Positions 51,885 through 61,191 of a stretch of DNA of 64,000 bases are shown piece after piece. A model generated the notes under the pieces. The model worked only from the letters and a program-made list of their open reading frames with translations, was not told the origin of the DNA and searched no databases. The DNA comes from Sporosarcina sp. GTDB lineage: Bacteria > Bacillota > Bacilli > Bacillales_A > Planococcaceae. The stretch covers positions 45,086-109,085 of the forward strand of contig JARIDO010000028.1 in assembly GCA_029263895.1 (NCBI GenBank), in the 5' to 3' direction. Position 1 is the stretch's first letter, and each line of letters begins with the position of its first letter. Both the position numbers and the translations under genes were made by a program.

Positions 51885-51941
51885 TTTCCATACACCTCGC
51901 GTTTTTCTACCAATGTATGAACTACGATAGTTTACTATTCA

Positions 51942-54149
51942 TCAACCGCCAGTAACACTCTCTTCTAACTTTTCTGTTTGCTCAATCGGCGTATGAATTT
52001 CTGCCGGTGATTTAAGTTGAATGACAATCGGATCTTCATTTCCTACAATGGTGCCTTCTGAAAGACTTTGCTCTGTTACATAGCCTGCGCCATTTATACG
52101 AATGTCTAATCCTGATAACATTTTAAAAGCTAGCACCGTTTTTTTGGACCAGTTTGTAAAACTAGGAATCGTTGCATCTCCTTTAGTTTTCAATAACACA
52201 ACTGAGCCGTCTGCCAATTTCGAGTTCGGATTTGGATATTGAACTGCGATTTTCCCAGCTTCTCCGACTAAGACTGGATTAAAGCCTTTTTCTTTCAATT
52301 CAGCAATTGCTTCCGTAGAATCAACACCTTCAAAATCACCGCTCACTTTGGTCTCAACAATACTCTCATCATTAGGAATAATATTCAATTGTCTTAAGCT
52401 ATTTTCCATAATGGATGTAAATAATTCTGCCACGGGATCTGAACCGTATTGATTTCCTTTTAAAGTAGGTTGCTGAACGATTACATACGTTAATAATTGG
52501 GGATCTTCTATAGGTGCCATTCCTAAAAATGAATAAAGATAATTCCCTGTACCATCAATATACCCTCTTCCAGAATGATTTGGAATCTGGGCCGTCCCAG
52601 TTTTACCACCTACTGTATACCCATTTAAAGCGAATTTTTTTCCAGTACCGCTTACACTCGTTACAGTCGAAGCAAGTAGTTCCCTAACTTGTTTTGCCGT
52701 CGTTGCTGAAATTGGACTTTCATGTTCTTCGGGTTTTTGTTTCGTTATCACTTCATCTTTATTCGGATCTGATATTTGCTTAATTACATAGGGTTTCATC
52801 ATAACACCATCATTCGCAATAGATGTTGCTGCTTGAATCATTTGCATAGCTGTCATGGTAGAACCTTGTCCATAAGATGTTGTTAATCTTTCACTTGGGA
52901 ATTTATCCAAAATAACTCCTGGGGCCTCATTGGGTAGGTCTATACCCGTTTTTTCTCCAAATCCAAATCTCTTAATATACTCAATGAACTTCTTATCTCC
53001 TAGGCGTTCCAACAAATACGCCATCGATACATTTGACGAACGTTGAAAACCCTCTAGAAAACTTATCGTTCCCCATCCCGTTAAATTCACATCTCGAATT
53101 GTACGATCAAAAACGGTATATTGACCTGATTGGAATAAGGCGTTCGGATCCCACTTACCTTCTTCGATCGCTGCCGCAACGGTAAACATCTTCATGGTTG
53201 AACCCGGTTCAATAGTTGTTTCCAGGGCTTCATTCAACCAATTTTTAGTTAACCCTTCACGAGTCGTCGGATTGAAAGTAGGGCGTTGACTCATAGCTAA
53301 AACTTCACCCGTCTTCGGATCAGCTACAACGACTAACATCTTTTTCGGTTTGTATTCTTCTTGAACACGCGTCATCGCATCTTCCACAAAGTTTTGAATC
53401 GACTTATCGATTGTCAATTGAATTTCATGACCATCTTTAGCCGGCACCACTTTTTTATCCGACTTAGCCAACGAAATGCCCCAGCGATCACTTTGGAAAT
53501 TCACTTTTCCATCAATGCCGGTTAATTCCTTATTGTACGTTTTTTCAAGACCCATTTTCCCTACAGTCATAACTTCTTTAGAAGCATTCTCTTCTTTCAT
53601 GGCGAATCCAATTAGATAGGATGCAAAGATTCCATTAGGATAAAATCTTTTTTGATCTTCTACAAAAAGAATGCCTGGCAACCTTTTTTCCTTCAGAGCG
53701 ACAACGGTTTCATGGCTTAAATCTCTACCAGCTTTACCGAATTCGACTTGATATTTGCCTTTATCGTTTGCACTTTGTAATTTCGTCTGAATAGCCTCTT
53801 TTTCCATTGGAATGTATTCCGCTAATGTTTCAGCTGTTTTTTCGTAGTCGCTAACATGTTGGGCTACTTTTGACCCCTTCGTTGCTTTCTCACTTAAAAC
53901 AGCAATCAAGCTGTAACTAAGCGTATCTGATGCAATTAAATCGCCATTGCGATCTACAATCGAACCACGTTCCGCCTTTAGTATGGATTCTCTAGCATAT
54001 TTAGCCTCCGCTAAAGAAGCCATCACTTTCCCTTCCGCTTCGCCAGTCGATTGTATAAAAAGAACACGACCGAATAATAGGAAAAAGAGCCCTCCATATA
54101 CTAAAAACATTAGAAAGGCTCCCCATTGGAATCGAAATTTTCTTTTCAT
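51942..54149 (-). CDS. pbpB: Penicillin-binding protein 2B
   Basis: The 735-residue septal transpeptidase has a short cytoplasmic tail, a membrane span (about 9-30), a dimerisation domain (RGSIVDRNGDLIASD) and catalytic motifs STMKMFTVA, SSN and GGKTGTAQIPN. Two PASTA repeats are at the C-terminus, the second diverged. ATG 54147-54149 overlaps the ftsL stop by four bases; longer frames upstream read ftsL out of frame. It fits divisome PBP 2B rather than SpoVD. Confidence 0.95.
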   Translation of the reverse strand: MKRKFRFQWGAFLMFLVYGGLFFLLFGRVLFIQSTGEAEGKVMASLAEAKYARESILKAERGSIVDRNGDLIASDTLSYSLIAVLSEKATKGSKVAQHVSDYEKTAETLAEYIPMEKEAIQTKLQSANDKGKYQVEFGKAGRDLSHETVVALKEKRLPGILFVEDQKRFYPNGIFASYLIGFAMKEENASKEVMTVGKMGLEKTYNKELTGIDGKVNFQSDRWGISLAKSDKKVVPAKDGHEIQLTIDKSIQNFVEDAMTRVQEEYKPKKMLVVVADPKTGEVLAMSQRPTFNPTTREGLTKNWLNEALETTIEPGSTMKMFTVAAAIEEGKWDPNALFQSGQYTVFDRTIRDVNLTGWGTISFLEGFQRSSNVSMAYLLERLGDKKFIEYIKRFGFGEKTGIDLPNEAPGVILDKFPSERLTTSYGQGSTMTAMQMIQAATSIANDGVMMKPYVIKQISDPNKDEVITKQKPEEHESPISATTAKQVRELLASTVTSVSGTGKKFALNGYTVGGKTGTAQIPNHSGRGYIDGTGNYLYSFLGMAPIEDPQLLTYVIVQQPTLKGNQYGSDPVAELFTSIMENSLRQLNIIPNDESIVETKVSGDFEGVDSTEAIAELKEKGFNPVLVGEAGKIAVQYPNPNSKLADGSVVLLKTKGDATIPSFTNWSKKTVLAFKMLSGLDIRINGAGYVTEQSLSEGTIVGNEDPIVIQLKSPAEIHTPIEQTEKLEESVTGG

Positions 54150-54523
54150 CGTCCAGGCACGACCTTTACGTTGTTTTCGTTCAGATTCAAGCCCAACTCC
54201 TTCGCTTTTTCCCATATCACTTCATATGTAGACTTTTCTTTCACCTGAATTGCTAGTTCCGTGTTTTGTTTACCCAACTCCGAAATTTCCTTACCAACCA
54301 TTTCCACTTCTCGATTCGCATCATTAATTTGTGCTTGCGTATGTAAGATCAAAGTTGCAAAAGATACAACTACAATTGTAAATAATACAAATAGGAACTT
54401 TTCTCCTACAGAAATCGTTTTGCGGACAGGTTGTATTGGAAGTTGTTTTTTAGGAACAACCGGTGTTTCAAGTTCTCTTATATTAGTAGGTGACGGCTGA
54501 TACTTTCTTTGTGCTAGTGCCAT
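54146..54523 (-). CDS. ftsL: Cell-division protein FtsL
   Basis: The 125-residue bitopic protein has a basic, proline-rich cytoplasmic part, a membrane span (about 44-63, FLFVLFTIVVVSFATLIL) and an extracytoplasmic coiled coil (about 66-115) that pairs with DivIC. It lies between rsmH and pbpB in the standard dcw order. Sequence conservation in FtsL is low; position and topology carry the call. Confidence 0.92.
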   Translation of the reverse strand: MALAQRKYQPSPTNIRELETPVVPKKQLPIQPVRKTISVGEKFLFVLFTIVVVSFATLILHTQAQINDANREVEMVGKEISELGKQNTELAIQVKEKSTYEVIWEKAKELGLNLNENNVKVVPGR

Positions 54524-54538
54524 TCACAAAATCCCCTT

Positions 54539-55471
54539 TCATTTCTTTTCAACGATTCTCAACTTTGCGGATCTAGCCCGCTTATTTTCTTCGATTTCTT
54601 TGTCACTTGGAATAATGGGTTTACGATTCACAAGTTTTAAAATAGGTTCCATTCCTTCAGGAATAACCGGTAAATTCGGGGGTAACTCTGGATAACTTGA
54701 TTCTTCTTTAAAAATCGTCTTACATAATCGATCTTCTAACGAATGAAATGTGATTACACTAATTCGCCCTTTAGTTTCAAGTAATGATATTGCATCGGTA
54801 AGTGAATCTTCCGCTGCACCAAGTTCATCATTCACCGCAATTCGAATCGCTTGAAAGACTCTTTTCGCAGGATGCCCACCAGTTCTTCTTGCAGCTGCTG
54901 GAATGCCCAATTTCACTAATTCAGCAAGCTCAGTAGTTGAACTAATCGGTTTTATTTGTCGCGCGTCTTCTATTTTCCGCGCAATCCGCTTAGCGAATTT
55001 CTCTTCACCATATCGGAAAAAGATACGCACTAAATCTTCATATGCCCAATTATTAACGACGTCAAAAGCAGTTAATGAAGATTCTCTATTCATGCGCATA
55101 TCCAAAGGTGCTTCATGATTGTAGCTAAAACCCCGTTCAGGTGTATCCAACTGAGGTGAAGATACGCCAAGATCATAAAGGATTCCATCAACAGCGTGTA
55201 TGTCGATTTTCTCCAACTCCACTTTCAAATCCCTAAAATTCGAATGAATGAATGTCACTTTCGATAGATGTTCTTTCAAACGCTCTTTCGCCACATTTAT
55301 CGCAGTCATATCTTGATCGAAGCAAATTAACCTTCCATCTTCAGAAAGTCGTTTGGCTATTTCCAAACTATGACCCGCTCCGCCAAGTGTGCAATCTACA
55401 TATGTACCGTTCGCTTTTATATTTAAACCTTCGACGGCTTCGTGTAGTAATACAGTTGTATGGTTAAATAT
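54539..55471 (-). CDS. rsmH: 16S rRNA m4C1402 methyltransferase RsmH (MraW)
   Basis: RsmH methylates C1402 in the ribosomal P site. Homology is continuous from [18 protein letters not shown] and the SAM motif [11 protein letters not shown] through [20 protein letters not shown] and [10 protein letters not shown] to the C-terminal RARSAKLRI. The first ATG/GTG/TTG in frame (TTG 55364-55366) falls after the SAM motif. The codon aligned with Met1 of B. subtilis RsmH (MFQHKTVLL) is ATA 55469-55471, eight bases after GAGGG; an in-frame TGA lies six codons upstream. This gives 310 residues, the normal length. The start is therefore either a genuine AUA or a sequence error. Confidence 0.9.
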   Translation of the reverse strand: MFNHTTVLLHEAVEGLNIKANGTYVDCTLGGAGHSLEIAKRLSEDGRLICFDQDMTAINVAKERLKEHLSKVTFIHSNFRDLKVELEKIDIHAVDGILYDLGVSSPQLDTPERGFSYNHEAPLDMRMNRESSLTAFDVVNNWAYEDLVRIFFRYGEEKFAKRIARKIEDARQIKPISSTTELAELVKLGIPAAARRTGGHPAKRVFQAIRIAVNDELGAAEDSLTDAISLLETKGRISVITFHSLEDRLCKTIFKEESSYPELPPNLPVIPEGMEPILKLVNRKPIIPSDKEIEENKRARSAKLRIVEKK

Positions 55472-55504
55472 TGAAACCGCCCTCTTTCATTTAAGTAGTT
55501 ACAT

Positions 55505-55936
55505 TTAAAAATCAAAGTCGATGATGTTTTCTGCAATTTCATTGAAGGATTGCTCAGATTCGTTGTAATAATCTTGCCATAGCTCTTTTGCCCATATTTC
55601 TATTCGGCCAGAGACACCTATGACAACACAATCTTTTTCAACTTTCGCATAGTGGAGTAAGGATGCTGGTATATTTACCCGCCCAGTCTTGTCCAGTTCT
55701 ACTTCAGTAGCTCCAGAAAAGAAAAATCGAGAAAATGCTCGGGCATCTTTCTTAGTTACGGGCAACGTTTTCAACTTTTCTTCAAGTTGCTTCCATTCAT
55801 TCATAGGGTAACCAAAAAGACAGTTATCCAGGCCCCGTGTCAATATAAAACCATCGCCAAGATGTTCCCTAAATTTTGAGGGAACGATAAGACGGCCTTT
55901 AGTATCGACTGAATGATTGTATTCGCCCATAAACAT
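55505..55936 (-). CDS. mraZ: Transcriptional regulator MraZ
   Basis: The 143-residue AbrB-fold protein holds two SpoVT/AbrB-like repeats ([20 protein letters not shown] near the start and [20 protein letters not shown] near 75). It binds repeats in its own promoter and controls the dcw cluster. ATG 55934-55936 follows GGGGTGA; a start 15 codons earlier is unsupported. It heads the dcw cluster. Confidence 0.95.
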   Translation of the reverse strand: MFMGEYNHSVDTKGRLIVPSKFREHLGDGFILTRGLDNCLFGYPMNEWKQLEEKLKTLPVTKKDARAFSRFFFSGATEVELDKTGRVNIPASLLHYAKVEKDCVVIGVSGRIEIWAKELWQDYYNESEQSFNEIAENIIDFDF

Positions 55937-55941
55937 ACTCT

Positions 55942-55995
55942 TCACCCCACTATATGAAATAAATGTACCACATCCCCCCACAATCCACCACCTTT
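55942..55995 (-). promoter_or_regulatory. GTGG repeats upstream of mraZ (possible MraZ operator)
   Basis: The minus strand just upstream of mraZ holds several G-rich GTGG units (GGTGGATTGTGG, ATGTGG, AGTGGGG). MraZ proteins bind direct repeats of this general kind. Spacing is not regular, and the promoter itself (a TTGACA lies at 56030-56035) is not clear. Confidence 0.3.
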
Positions 55996-56122
55996 TTATA
56001 AAAATACTTTTTTAAACATATTAAAAATGTGTCAATAGTACTTGATACTCTTCTTTTCAATTAATATCCAAATGCCGTGTGGGTCAAAATACCTAAACGA
56101 TGACAAAAGTCTAGAAATAATT

Positions 56123-56159
56123 AAAAAAGACCTTGTCTACATAACGTATTAGACAAGGT
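56123..56159 (-). terminator. Terminator-like hairpin in the mraZ-bshC gap
   Basis: ACCTTGTCTA and TAGACAAGGT pair perfectly, and the minus strand continues CTTTTTT. It lies at the outer edge of the intergenic block described at 56185-56471 and does not directly follow a gene. Confidence 0.6.
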
Positions 56160-56184
56160 TTTAATTTAAGGGTTCTATAATTTA

Positions 56185-56471
56185 TAACGTTGGTGAAAGT
56201 AAGTTCTCTTTTCAGTAACAAGAGAAAAGGATTGGTATTCACTAACGTTATTTTCATGAATATATATTGGCCTAAAGAATTCTTCAACCTACTGATTTCC
56301 GTTCCAAGCGGCCGCGTTCCGTGGGGCGTGCGGTGAGCGCCATCTTCAACGGAAAGAAAGAGGATAACCACTCACTATATAAAAAGACTGTTTAGAAAAT
56401 CAGTTTCCTGACATTCTAAACAGCCTTACTATAAGTCAATTATTATCGACTAAAATTCTCCACCAACGTTA
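56185..56471. repeat. Intergenic block with inverted-repeat ends and GC-rich core
   Basis: TAACGTTGGTG (56185-56195) is the exact reverse complement of CACCAACGTTA (56461-56471). A related CACTAACGTTATTTTC lies at 56240-56255. Inside is a GC-rich stretch (about 56298-56345, with CCAAGCGGCCGCGTTCCG) very unlike the AT-rich surroundings. It resembles a dispersed intergenic repeat I recall from Bacillaceae and Planococcaceae genomes. No convincing gene occurs in the whole 55982-56494 gap; the longest frame here is an artefact of the GC-rich core. Confidence 0.45.
56381..56425 (-). terminator. bshC terminator
   Basis: GGCTGTTTAGAA pairs with TTCTAAACAGTC across a 16-base loop on the minus strand and is followed by TTTTT, about 70 bases after the bshC stop. 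Confidence 0.8.
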
Positions 56472-56494
56472 TTTGACAAAGAACCAATTTAAGT

Positions 56495-58105
56495 TTATAA
56501 ATATATAATTTTATGACTATCGTCCATTTTCATCGGCATTGCAAGAACTTCACTCACAAGAGTAGGGCCAAATTGATTTAGATATGAATAAGGCGTATAT
56601 ACTCTCTCTTGTAGATTTCCTCCTGGTGAAATTTCACCTATTAATAAGTTATACCCCTTTACTTTTGCTTGATATTTTAACAGCAAAGATTCATCGACTT
56701 TTTCTTTCAAATAATCAAGTTGTTTAAAATGGATTTGTAAGTTTTTCTTTATCAATTCTTGCATTGAATCTTCGCTTACAGTTACCGCTAACTTATCATA
56801 GTGGGCATTTAACATGTCTTTCGTTTGTAGTAATGTTACTTCAAATTGTTCATTATTTAAGTTGGAAATGAATTCTTCGCGAGCCACTTCAACTTTTCCT
56901 TCCATAACATCACGGACAGAAAACCCTTTTTCATCTAGTACACGTTTCACATGCGGCATAACTAATGTGATAGACATACGTGGTATTATAATTGGCATTT
57001 TCATATGTAAGTGGTTAAAAGCTTCTTTTAACAGTGCCCAATAAGCGATTTCACCAGGCCCTCCGACAAATGCCAGTACGGGAAACACCATGTCTTGCAT
57101 AATGGGTCTCGTGGCGACGTTATTACTAAGCAACCAAGGCTTGCGTCTCGCAATTTCTATTAACTCTGCTTTTGTAAATCGCAAACCCGCGCTGTCATTA
57201 ATAAAATCATTAGATTGTCTTGTTAATAGGACACGTCCTGTTTCATGAACATAGAACAAATTGGCTGCATTTATTTGGGCATCTATTGGTTTGCCTAAGC
57301 CCTGTTCTGAAAATTGATGTTCCTTTGAATGGATTAATTGAGCAAGCGGCTCAGCTTCTTCAATTAGTTTAACAAAGTACTCTTTCTCTAATTCACGAAG
57401 AGACTTGAAAGCTGAGTCTATAAATAGAAGTCCTTCTTGTTCAAATAAGCCATTCATTAGTCTTACAAAGAAACCTGTAAATGTGGATTCTCTTTCTAAT
57501 GCTTGTAAGACTCCATGTAAAAGATCTTTTGTATGCGCGGTCTCCCCAAACTTACCAAATATCTCTTTAATGAAAGTTCTCATCATTTCTAAATCGTATT
57601 CGGTATCTGATGCCATTAATTTCAAGACGTACTTCTCTCTATATTGATTTTTAAATGCTCGACCATTTTCTTCGCTATACACATGATTAATCTCATTTAA
57701 ATCATGATCTTCACCTGCAACCCAGAAGACTGGAATAACTGGTATATTCAATAACTTTCGTTGTTGTCGCGCTAGAAGTATGACCGTAATCGCCTTATGT
57801 ATGGAATACAATGGACCTGTTAAAAGTCCCGATTGTTGGCCACCTACAACAACAATTCCATTATTAGCAAGCTCATCAATATGACTTTTAGCCTTACTAG
57901 AAATACCAAAGGGCTCCATGAACTTGTATATAACTTCAGATAATTGTTGTCTTTTATATGACCGGTTCTTTAATTCACTGACACGCTGTTGGTAACTAGT
58001 TGCACCAGTATCATAATCAAAATAGTTATGTAAAAAGTCCTTATTTGTATTGTATGCATGCATGACTTTGTTCACTTTTGGTAACACGATTGTTTCAAAT
58101 TCCAT
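56495..58105 (-). CDS. bshC: Putative bacillithiol synthase (cysteine-adding enzyme) BshC
   Basis: The 536-residue protein matches BshC (YllA), the last step of bacillithiol synthesis, by GIVVVGGQQSGLLTGPLYSIHKA, VIPVFWVAGEDHDLNEINHV (HxGH-like nucleotide fold) and FPVLAFVGGPGEIAYWALL. A C-terminal coiled coil follows. I chose ATG 58103-58105, eight bases after AAAGGGG; the frame extends 15 codons upstream without support. It lies upstream of mraZ as in Bacillus. Confidence 0.93.
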   Translation of the reverse strand: MEFETIVLPKVNKVMHAYNTNKDFLHNYFDYDTGATSYQQRVSELKNRSYKRQQLSEVIYKFMEPFGISSKAKSHIDELANNGIVVVGGQQSGLLTGPLYSIHKAITVILLARQQRKLLNIPVIPVFWVAGEDHDLNEINHVYSEENGRAFKNQYREKYVLKLMASDTEYDLEMMRTFIKEIFGKFGETAHTKDLLHGVLQALERESTFTGFFVRLMNGLFEQEGLLFIDSAFKSLRELEKEYFVKLIEEAEPLAQLIHSKEHQFSEQGLGKPIDAQINAANLFYVHETGRVLLTRQSNDFINDSAGLRFTKAELIEIARRKPWLLSNNVATRPIMQDMVFPVLAFVGGPGEIAYWALLKEAFNHLHMKMPIIIPRMSITLVMPHVKRVLDEKGFSVRDVMEGKVEVAREEFISNLNNEQFEVTLLQTKDMLNAHYDKLAVTVSEDSMQELIKKNLQIHFKQLDYLKEKVDESLLLKYQAKVKGYNLLIGEISPGGNLQERVYTPYSYLNQFGPTLVSEVLAMPMKMDDSHKIIYL

Positions 58106-58196
58106 CTGATAGACCCCTTTATCACTAACGCTTTGAACAGAGTATAGCATTTAGATGCTTATGTTTAAAAAAATACGCTCTAAAGAGAGGACTAAG

Positions 58197-58586
58197 TCAT
58201 TTTATGTAAGTAAGTACACTTAAAAAGAACGCCACTAACAATAAAATTACATATGTACCTGAAAGCAGTAGAAAAAAGAGTCTCCACATCTTTCTTAGGA
58301 AACGAACAATCTGAAAATCTTTTACACGTATACGTTCGATAAGTGCATAGAGAATACCTACTGATAGTGCTGCACCAACAATAATTACCGCCTTCCCCTG
58401 CCCAAAAGCAGAAGTAGTGATTACATATACCGATAAAAATAATAGCGGAGTTGTCCAGTCAGCTGCATATCCTACAACTCTTTGTATCGACTTCCTCTTT
58501 CCTCTCATACTGACAATGATTCCAAACGTTATTATAAAGGGAATTAAAATTAAGATTGCGGTTAGCGCAATAAGTATACTTTTCAT
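58197..58586 (-). CDS. DUF3397 family membrane protein
   Basis: The 129-residue protein has about four membrane helices (starting MKSILIALTAILILIPFII) and the WTTPLLFLSVYVI segment typical of DUF3397 proteins found beside panE and bshC in Bacilli. The function is unknown. ATG 58584-58586 overlaps the panE stop by four bases; a TTG six codons earlier is less likely. Confidence 0.8.
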   Translation of the reverse strand: MKSILIALTAILILIPFIITFGIIVSMRGKRKSIQRVVGYAADWTTPLLFLSVYVITTSAFGQGKAVIIVGAALSVGILYALIERIRVKDFQIVRFLRKMWRLFFLLLSGTYVILLLVAFFLSVLTYIK

Positions 58587-59485
58587 GTTTCGTTTATTCT
58601 CCAATCAAATGAAAGAAGTAATTTTTCTAACATTTCCAATAGAGGAAGTTCCACTCCTTCCACAGTTCCTTTTTTAATAACTGCAGTAACAATTGTATAA
58701 ATCTCCATCTTCCTGCCATTTAGTCGATCAGACAACATAGACGATTGATTCATTGCCGTCTTTTCGCAAAGATTTTCAACAGCTTCAAATGGTAGAGAGG
58801 CTTTCATGTATGGAAATGCTTCAATAAGTTCATTATACAGCTCCATTAGCAATTTGTTTGCAAATGGATTTGATAATAATTCCCCATTTGTAATTTGCAG
58901 AATTGTCGTCAACGGATTAATCATGCAGTTCAGTAAAACTTTACGCAACATTACCTGTTCTACATCTTTAGAAATAACAAGCGGGAAATGCTTAGAATTT
59001 GCGCGAATAAGGGAATTTATCCTGGCTGCTTCCCCCTTATAATGTGCAATTGTTATCATTCCAATGCCGTTATGTTGAACTGTGTAATCATTCAATCTTT
59101 TCGCTCCATGCTCCACTGTCGCTAATGCAATTTCTGTAAATAGTGAGCGGGTCGCTATTTCAAGATGTCCAATACCATTTTGAATAAATAGTAGCGGACA
59201 ATTACCTCGTATGACTTCAATTTTATGTATAACTTCTTCAAGTTCTTGATATTTTGTCGCCACAATCCATATAGCTTCACCAGGTGCTTCATCGATAGAT
59301 GTTATAACCGATACCGGATGAATAGATTGAGACCCGTCTATATGAATACGACAAATACCACTTTTTTTTAACAATTCCTGCTGTTCAATCCTTCTTACCA
59401 ATAGTGTCACGTTGAATCCTGACTCACTAAAAAATGAACCGATTAACAGACCAATAGATCCTCCACCAACGATAACGATTTTCAA
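58583..59485 (-). CDS. panE: Ketopantoate reductase family protein (PanE/YlbQ-like)
   Basis: The 300-residue protein has an N-terminal NADP-binding fold (VIVGGGSIGLLIGSFFSESG), QNGIGHLEIA, and the C-terminal helical ApbA domain with KVLLNCMINPLTTILQITNGELL, which includes the catalytic-type Lys. This fits 2-dehydropantoate 2-reductase, the pantothenate pathway step feeding CoaBC. The start is TTG 59483-59485 behind GGAGGGGTGA. Other ApbA-family substrates cannot be ruled out. Confidence 0.88.
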   Translation of the reverse strand: MKIVIVGGGSIGLLIGSFFSESGFNVTLLVRRIEQQELLKKSGICRIHIDGSQSIHPVSVITSIDEAPGEAIWIVATKYQELEEVIHKIEVIRGNCPLLFIQNGIGHLEIATRSLFTEIALATVEHGAKRLNDYTVQHNGIGMITIAHYKGEAARINSLIRANSKHFPLVISKDVEQVMLRKVLLNCMINPLTTILQITNGELLSNPFANKLLMELYNELIEAFPYMKASLPFEAVENLCEKTAMNQSSMLSDRLNGRKMEIYTIVTAVIKKGTVEGVELPLLEMLEKLLLSFDWRINET

Positions 59486-59505
59486 GACATCACCCCTCCT
59501 ACATC

Positions 59506-59530
59506 AAAAGGTCCACCTAAGTGGACCTTT
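59506..59530 (-). terminator. Terminator after the acyl-CoA carboxylase operon
   Basis: AAAGGTCCAC and GTGGACCTTT pair perfectly around four bases, followed by a short T-rich run on the minus strand. It lies between the carboxyltransferase gene and panE. Confidence 0.7.
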
Positions 59531-59598
59531 ATACTATCATGAATTGTAATCTAGTTTTTAAATCGTTATTATTTACAATCGTTTCCTATGTCTTTTAT

Positions 59599-61149
59599 TC
59601 AGACAGGGTACACTGGATGCTTTCTAGGCGGTTGCTGAATTTCTTTCGTCTCATAAAACCTGAAACGTTCGCCCAAAACATTTCTTAAATTTGAAGGCGA
59701 TACAATTTCGTCAATAATGAGCTCAGATGCCATCTTATAGATATCGATTTCTTCTTTGTACTCCTTATGTTTCTCCATAACAAACGCCATTCTTTCCTTA
59801 GGATCCTCAATCGCTTCAATCTTATTAGAATAAACAGCATTGACTGCTGCTTCTGGTCCCATTACTGCAATTTGTGCCATCGGCAATGCAATGCAGACGT
59901 CCGGTTCGAATGCCGGTCCAGCCATGGCGTATAATCCTGCTCCATATGCTTTACGTATGATAACAGAAATCTTAGGTACCGTTGCAGAACTCATCGCCAT
60001 TATAAGTTTTGCACCATGACGAATGATTCCTGCTCTTTCAACTTTTGTTCCAATCATGAAACCTGGAATATCTGCTAAAAATAACAAAGGAATCGAAAAT
60101 GCATCACAAAGCGTTATAAATTTAGCAGCCTTGTCAGCAGAGTCGACAAACAACACGCCACCTTTTACCTTTGGTTGATTTGCAATGATGCCAACAGGTT
60201 GACCTTCAATTCGAGCAAGACCCGTTATGATTTCTGGAGCAAATAATTTCTTAATTTCGAAAAAACTACCTTCATCAATCAATGCATCTATTGCGGCATA
60301 CATATCAAAAGGTGCGTTCTGATTTTCCGGAATAATCGATTCCAACGCTGGTCCAACTTTTGCTGAAACCGTTTCTTTCACCGCCGGTTTCACCGTAAAG
60401 TTAGCAGGTAAAAACGCTAAATAACGCTGCGCTTGTGTAATTGCCTCCTGCTCAGTATTAACAAGAACATCTCCACAACCACTAACTGAGCAATGCATTT
60501 TTGCACCACCCATCTCCTCTAGAGAAACTTTTTCTCCAATCACCTTTTCAGCCATTCGTGGAGATCCTAGATACATTGAAGCATTACCTTCAACCATGAT
60601 TACGATATCACAAAATGCCGGTATATAAGCACCTCCAGCCGCAGAAGGACCAAATAGGATGCATATTTGAGGAATAAAACCCGATAATTTGACCTGATTA
60701 TGAAATATTCTCCCTGCACCACGACGATTAGGGAACATTTCAAGTTGATCTGTTATTCGTGCGCCTGCTGAATCCACTAAATATAAAAGAGGCACACGAT
60801 TTTTCTCAGCTACTTCTTGAATACGAATAATTTTCTCGACAGTTTTCGCACCCCATGAACCCGCTTTCACCGTCGAATCGTTCGCCATTACACAAACCGT
60901 TTGACCATTCACTTTCCCCATCGCTGTAACGACACCATCTGCTGGTAAATCGCCCGCTTCACAATTTGCAAATCTAGCATCTTCTGTATACATCCCGCCA
61001 TCAAATAGCATCTCTAAACGTTCCCGAACAAATAATTTGTTTTGTTCTTTTTGCTTATCGTGATATTTCGAATGACCGCCTGCAAAAATCTCTTGAAGTT
61101 TCGTTTCTAATTTTTCATTATACCTTTTTTGTTCTGAACTATTAGTCAT
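59599..61149 (-). CDS. Acyl-CoA carboxylase, carboxyltransferase subunit
   Basis: The 516-residue protein holds N- and C-terminal crotonase-fold halves of a biotin-dependent carboxyltransferase (FGPSAAGGAYIPAFCDIVIMVE, FLADIPGFMIGTKVERAGIIRHG, KAYGAGLYAMAG). It transfers CO2 from biotin to an acyl-CoA. Single-chain subunits of this type serve propionyl-, methylcrotonyl- or acetyl-CoA; B. subtilis YngE is the closest recalled relative. With the BCCP and biotin carboxylase genes it forms a full enzyme. The substrate is undetermined. Confidence 0.9.
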   Translation of the reverse strand: MTNSSEQKRYNEKLETKLQEIFAGGHSKYHDKQKEQNKLFVRERLEMLFDGGMYTEDARFANCEAGDLPADGVVTAMGKVNGQTVCVMANDSTVKAGSWGAKTVEKIIRIQEVAEKNRVPLLYLVDSAGARITDQLEMFPNRRGAGRIFHNQVKLSGFIPQICILFGPSAAGGAYIPAFCDIVIMVEGNASMYLGSPRMAEKVIGEKVSLEEMGGAKMHCSVSGCGDVLVNTEQEAITQAQRYLAFLPANFTVKPAVKETVSAKVGPALESIIPENQNAPFDMYAAIDALIDEGSFFEIKKLFAPEIITGLARIEGQPVGIIANQPKVKGGVLFVDSADKAAKFITLCDAFSIPLLFLADIPGFMIGTKVERAGIIRHGAKLIMAMSSATVPKISVIIRKAYGAGLYAMAGPAFEPDVCIALPMAQIAVMGPEAAVNAVYSNKIEAIEDPKERMAFVMEKHKEYKEEIDIYKMASELIIDEIVSPSNLRNVLGERFRFYETKEIQQPPRKHPVYPV

Positions 61150-61191
61150 TCAAATACCCCTTTCATTTGAATACCACTTTCTCAATCCCTA

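Noticed and set aside
56111..56371. Open frame of 86 codons across the GC-rich core in the mraZ-bshC gap
   Set aside because: It has no ribosome binding site, crosses a terminator and the repeat-like core, and has composition of an artefact rather than a protein.
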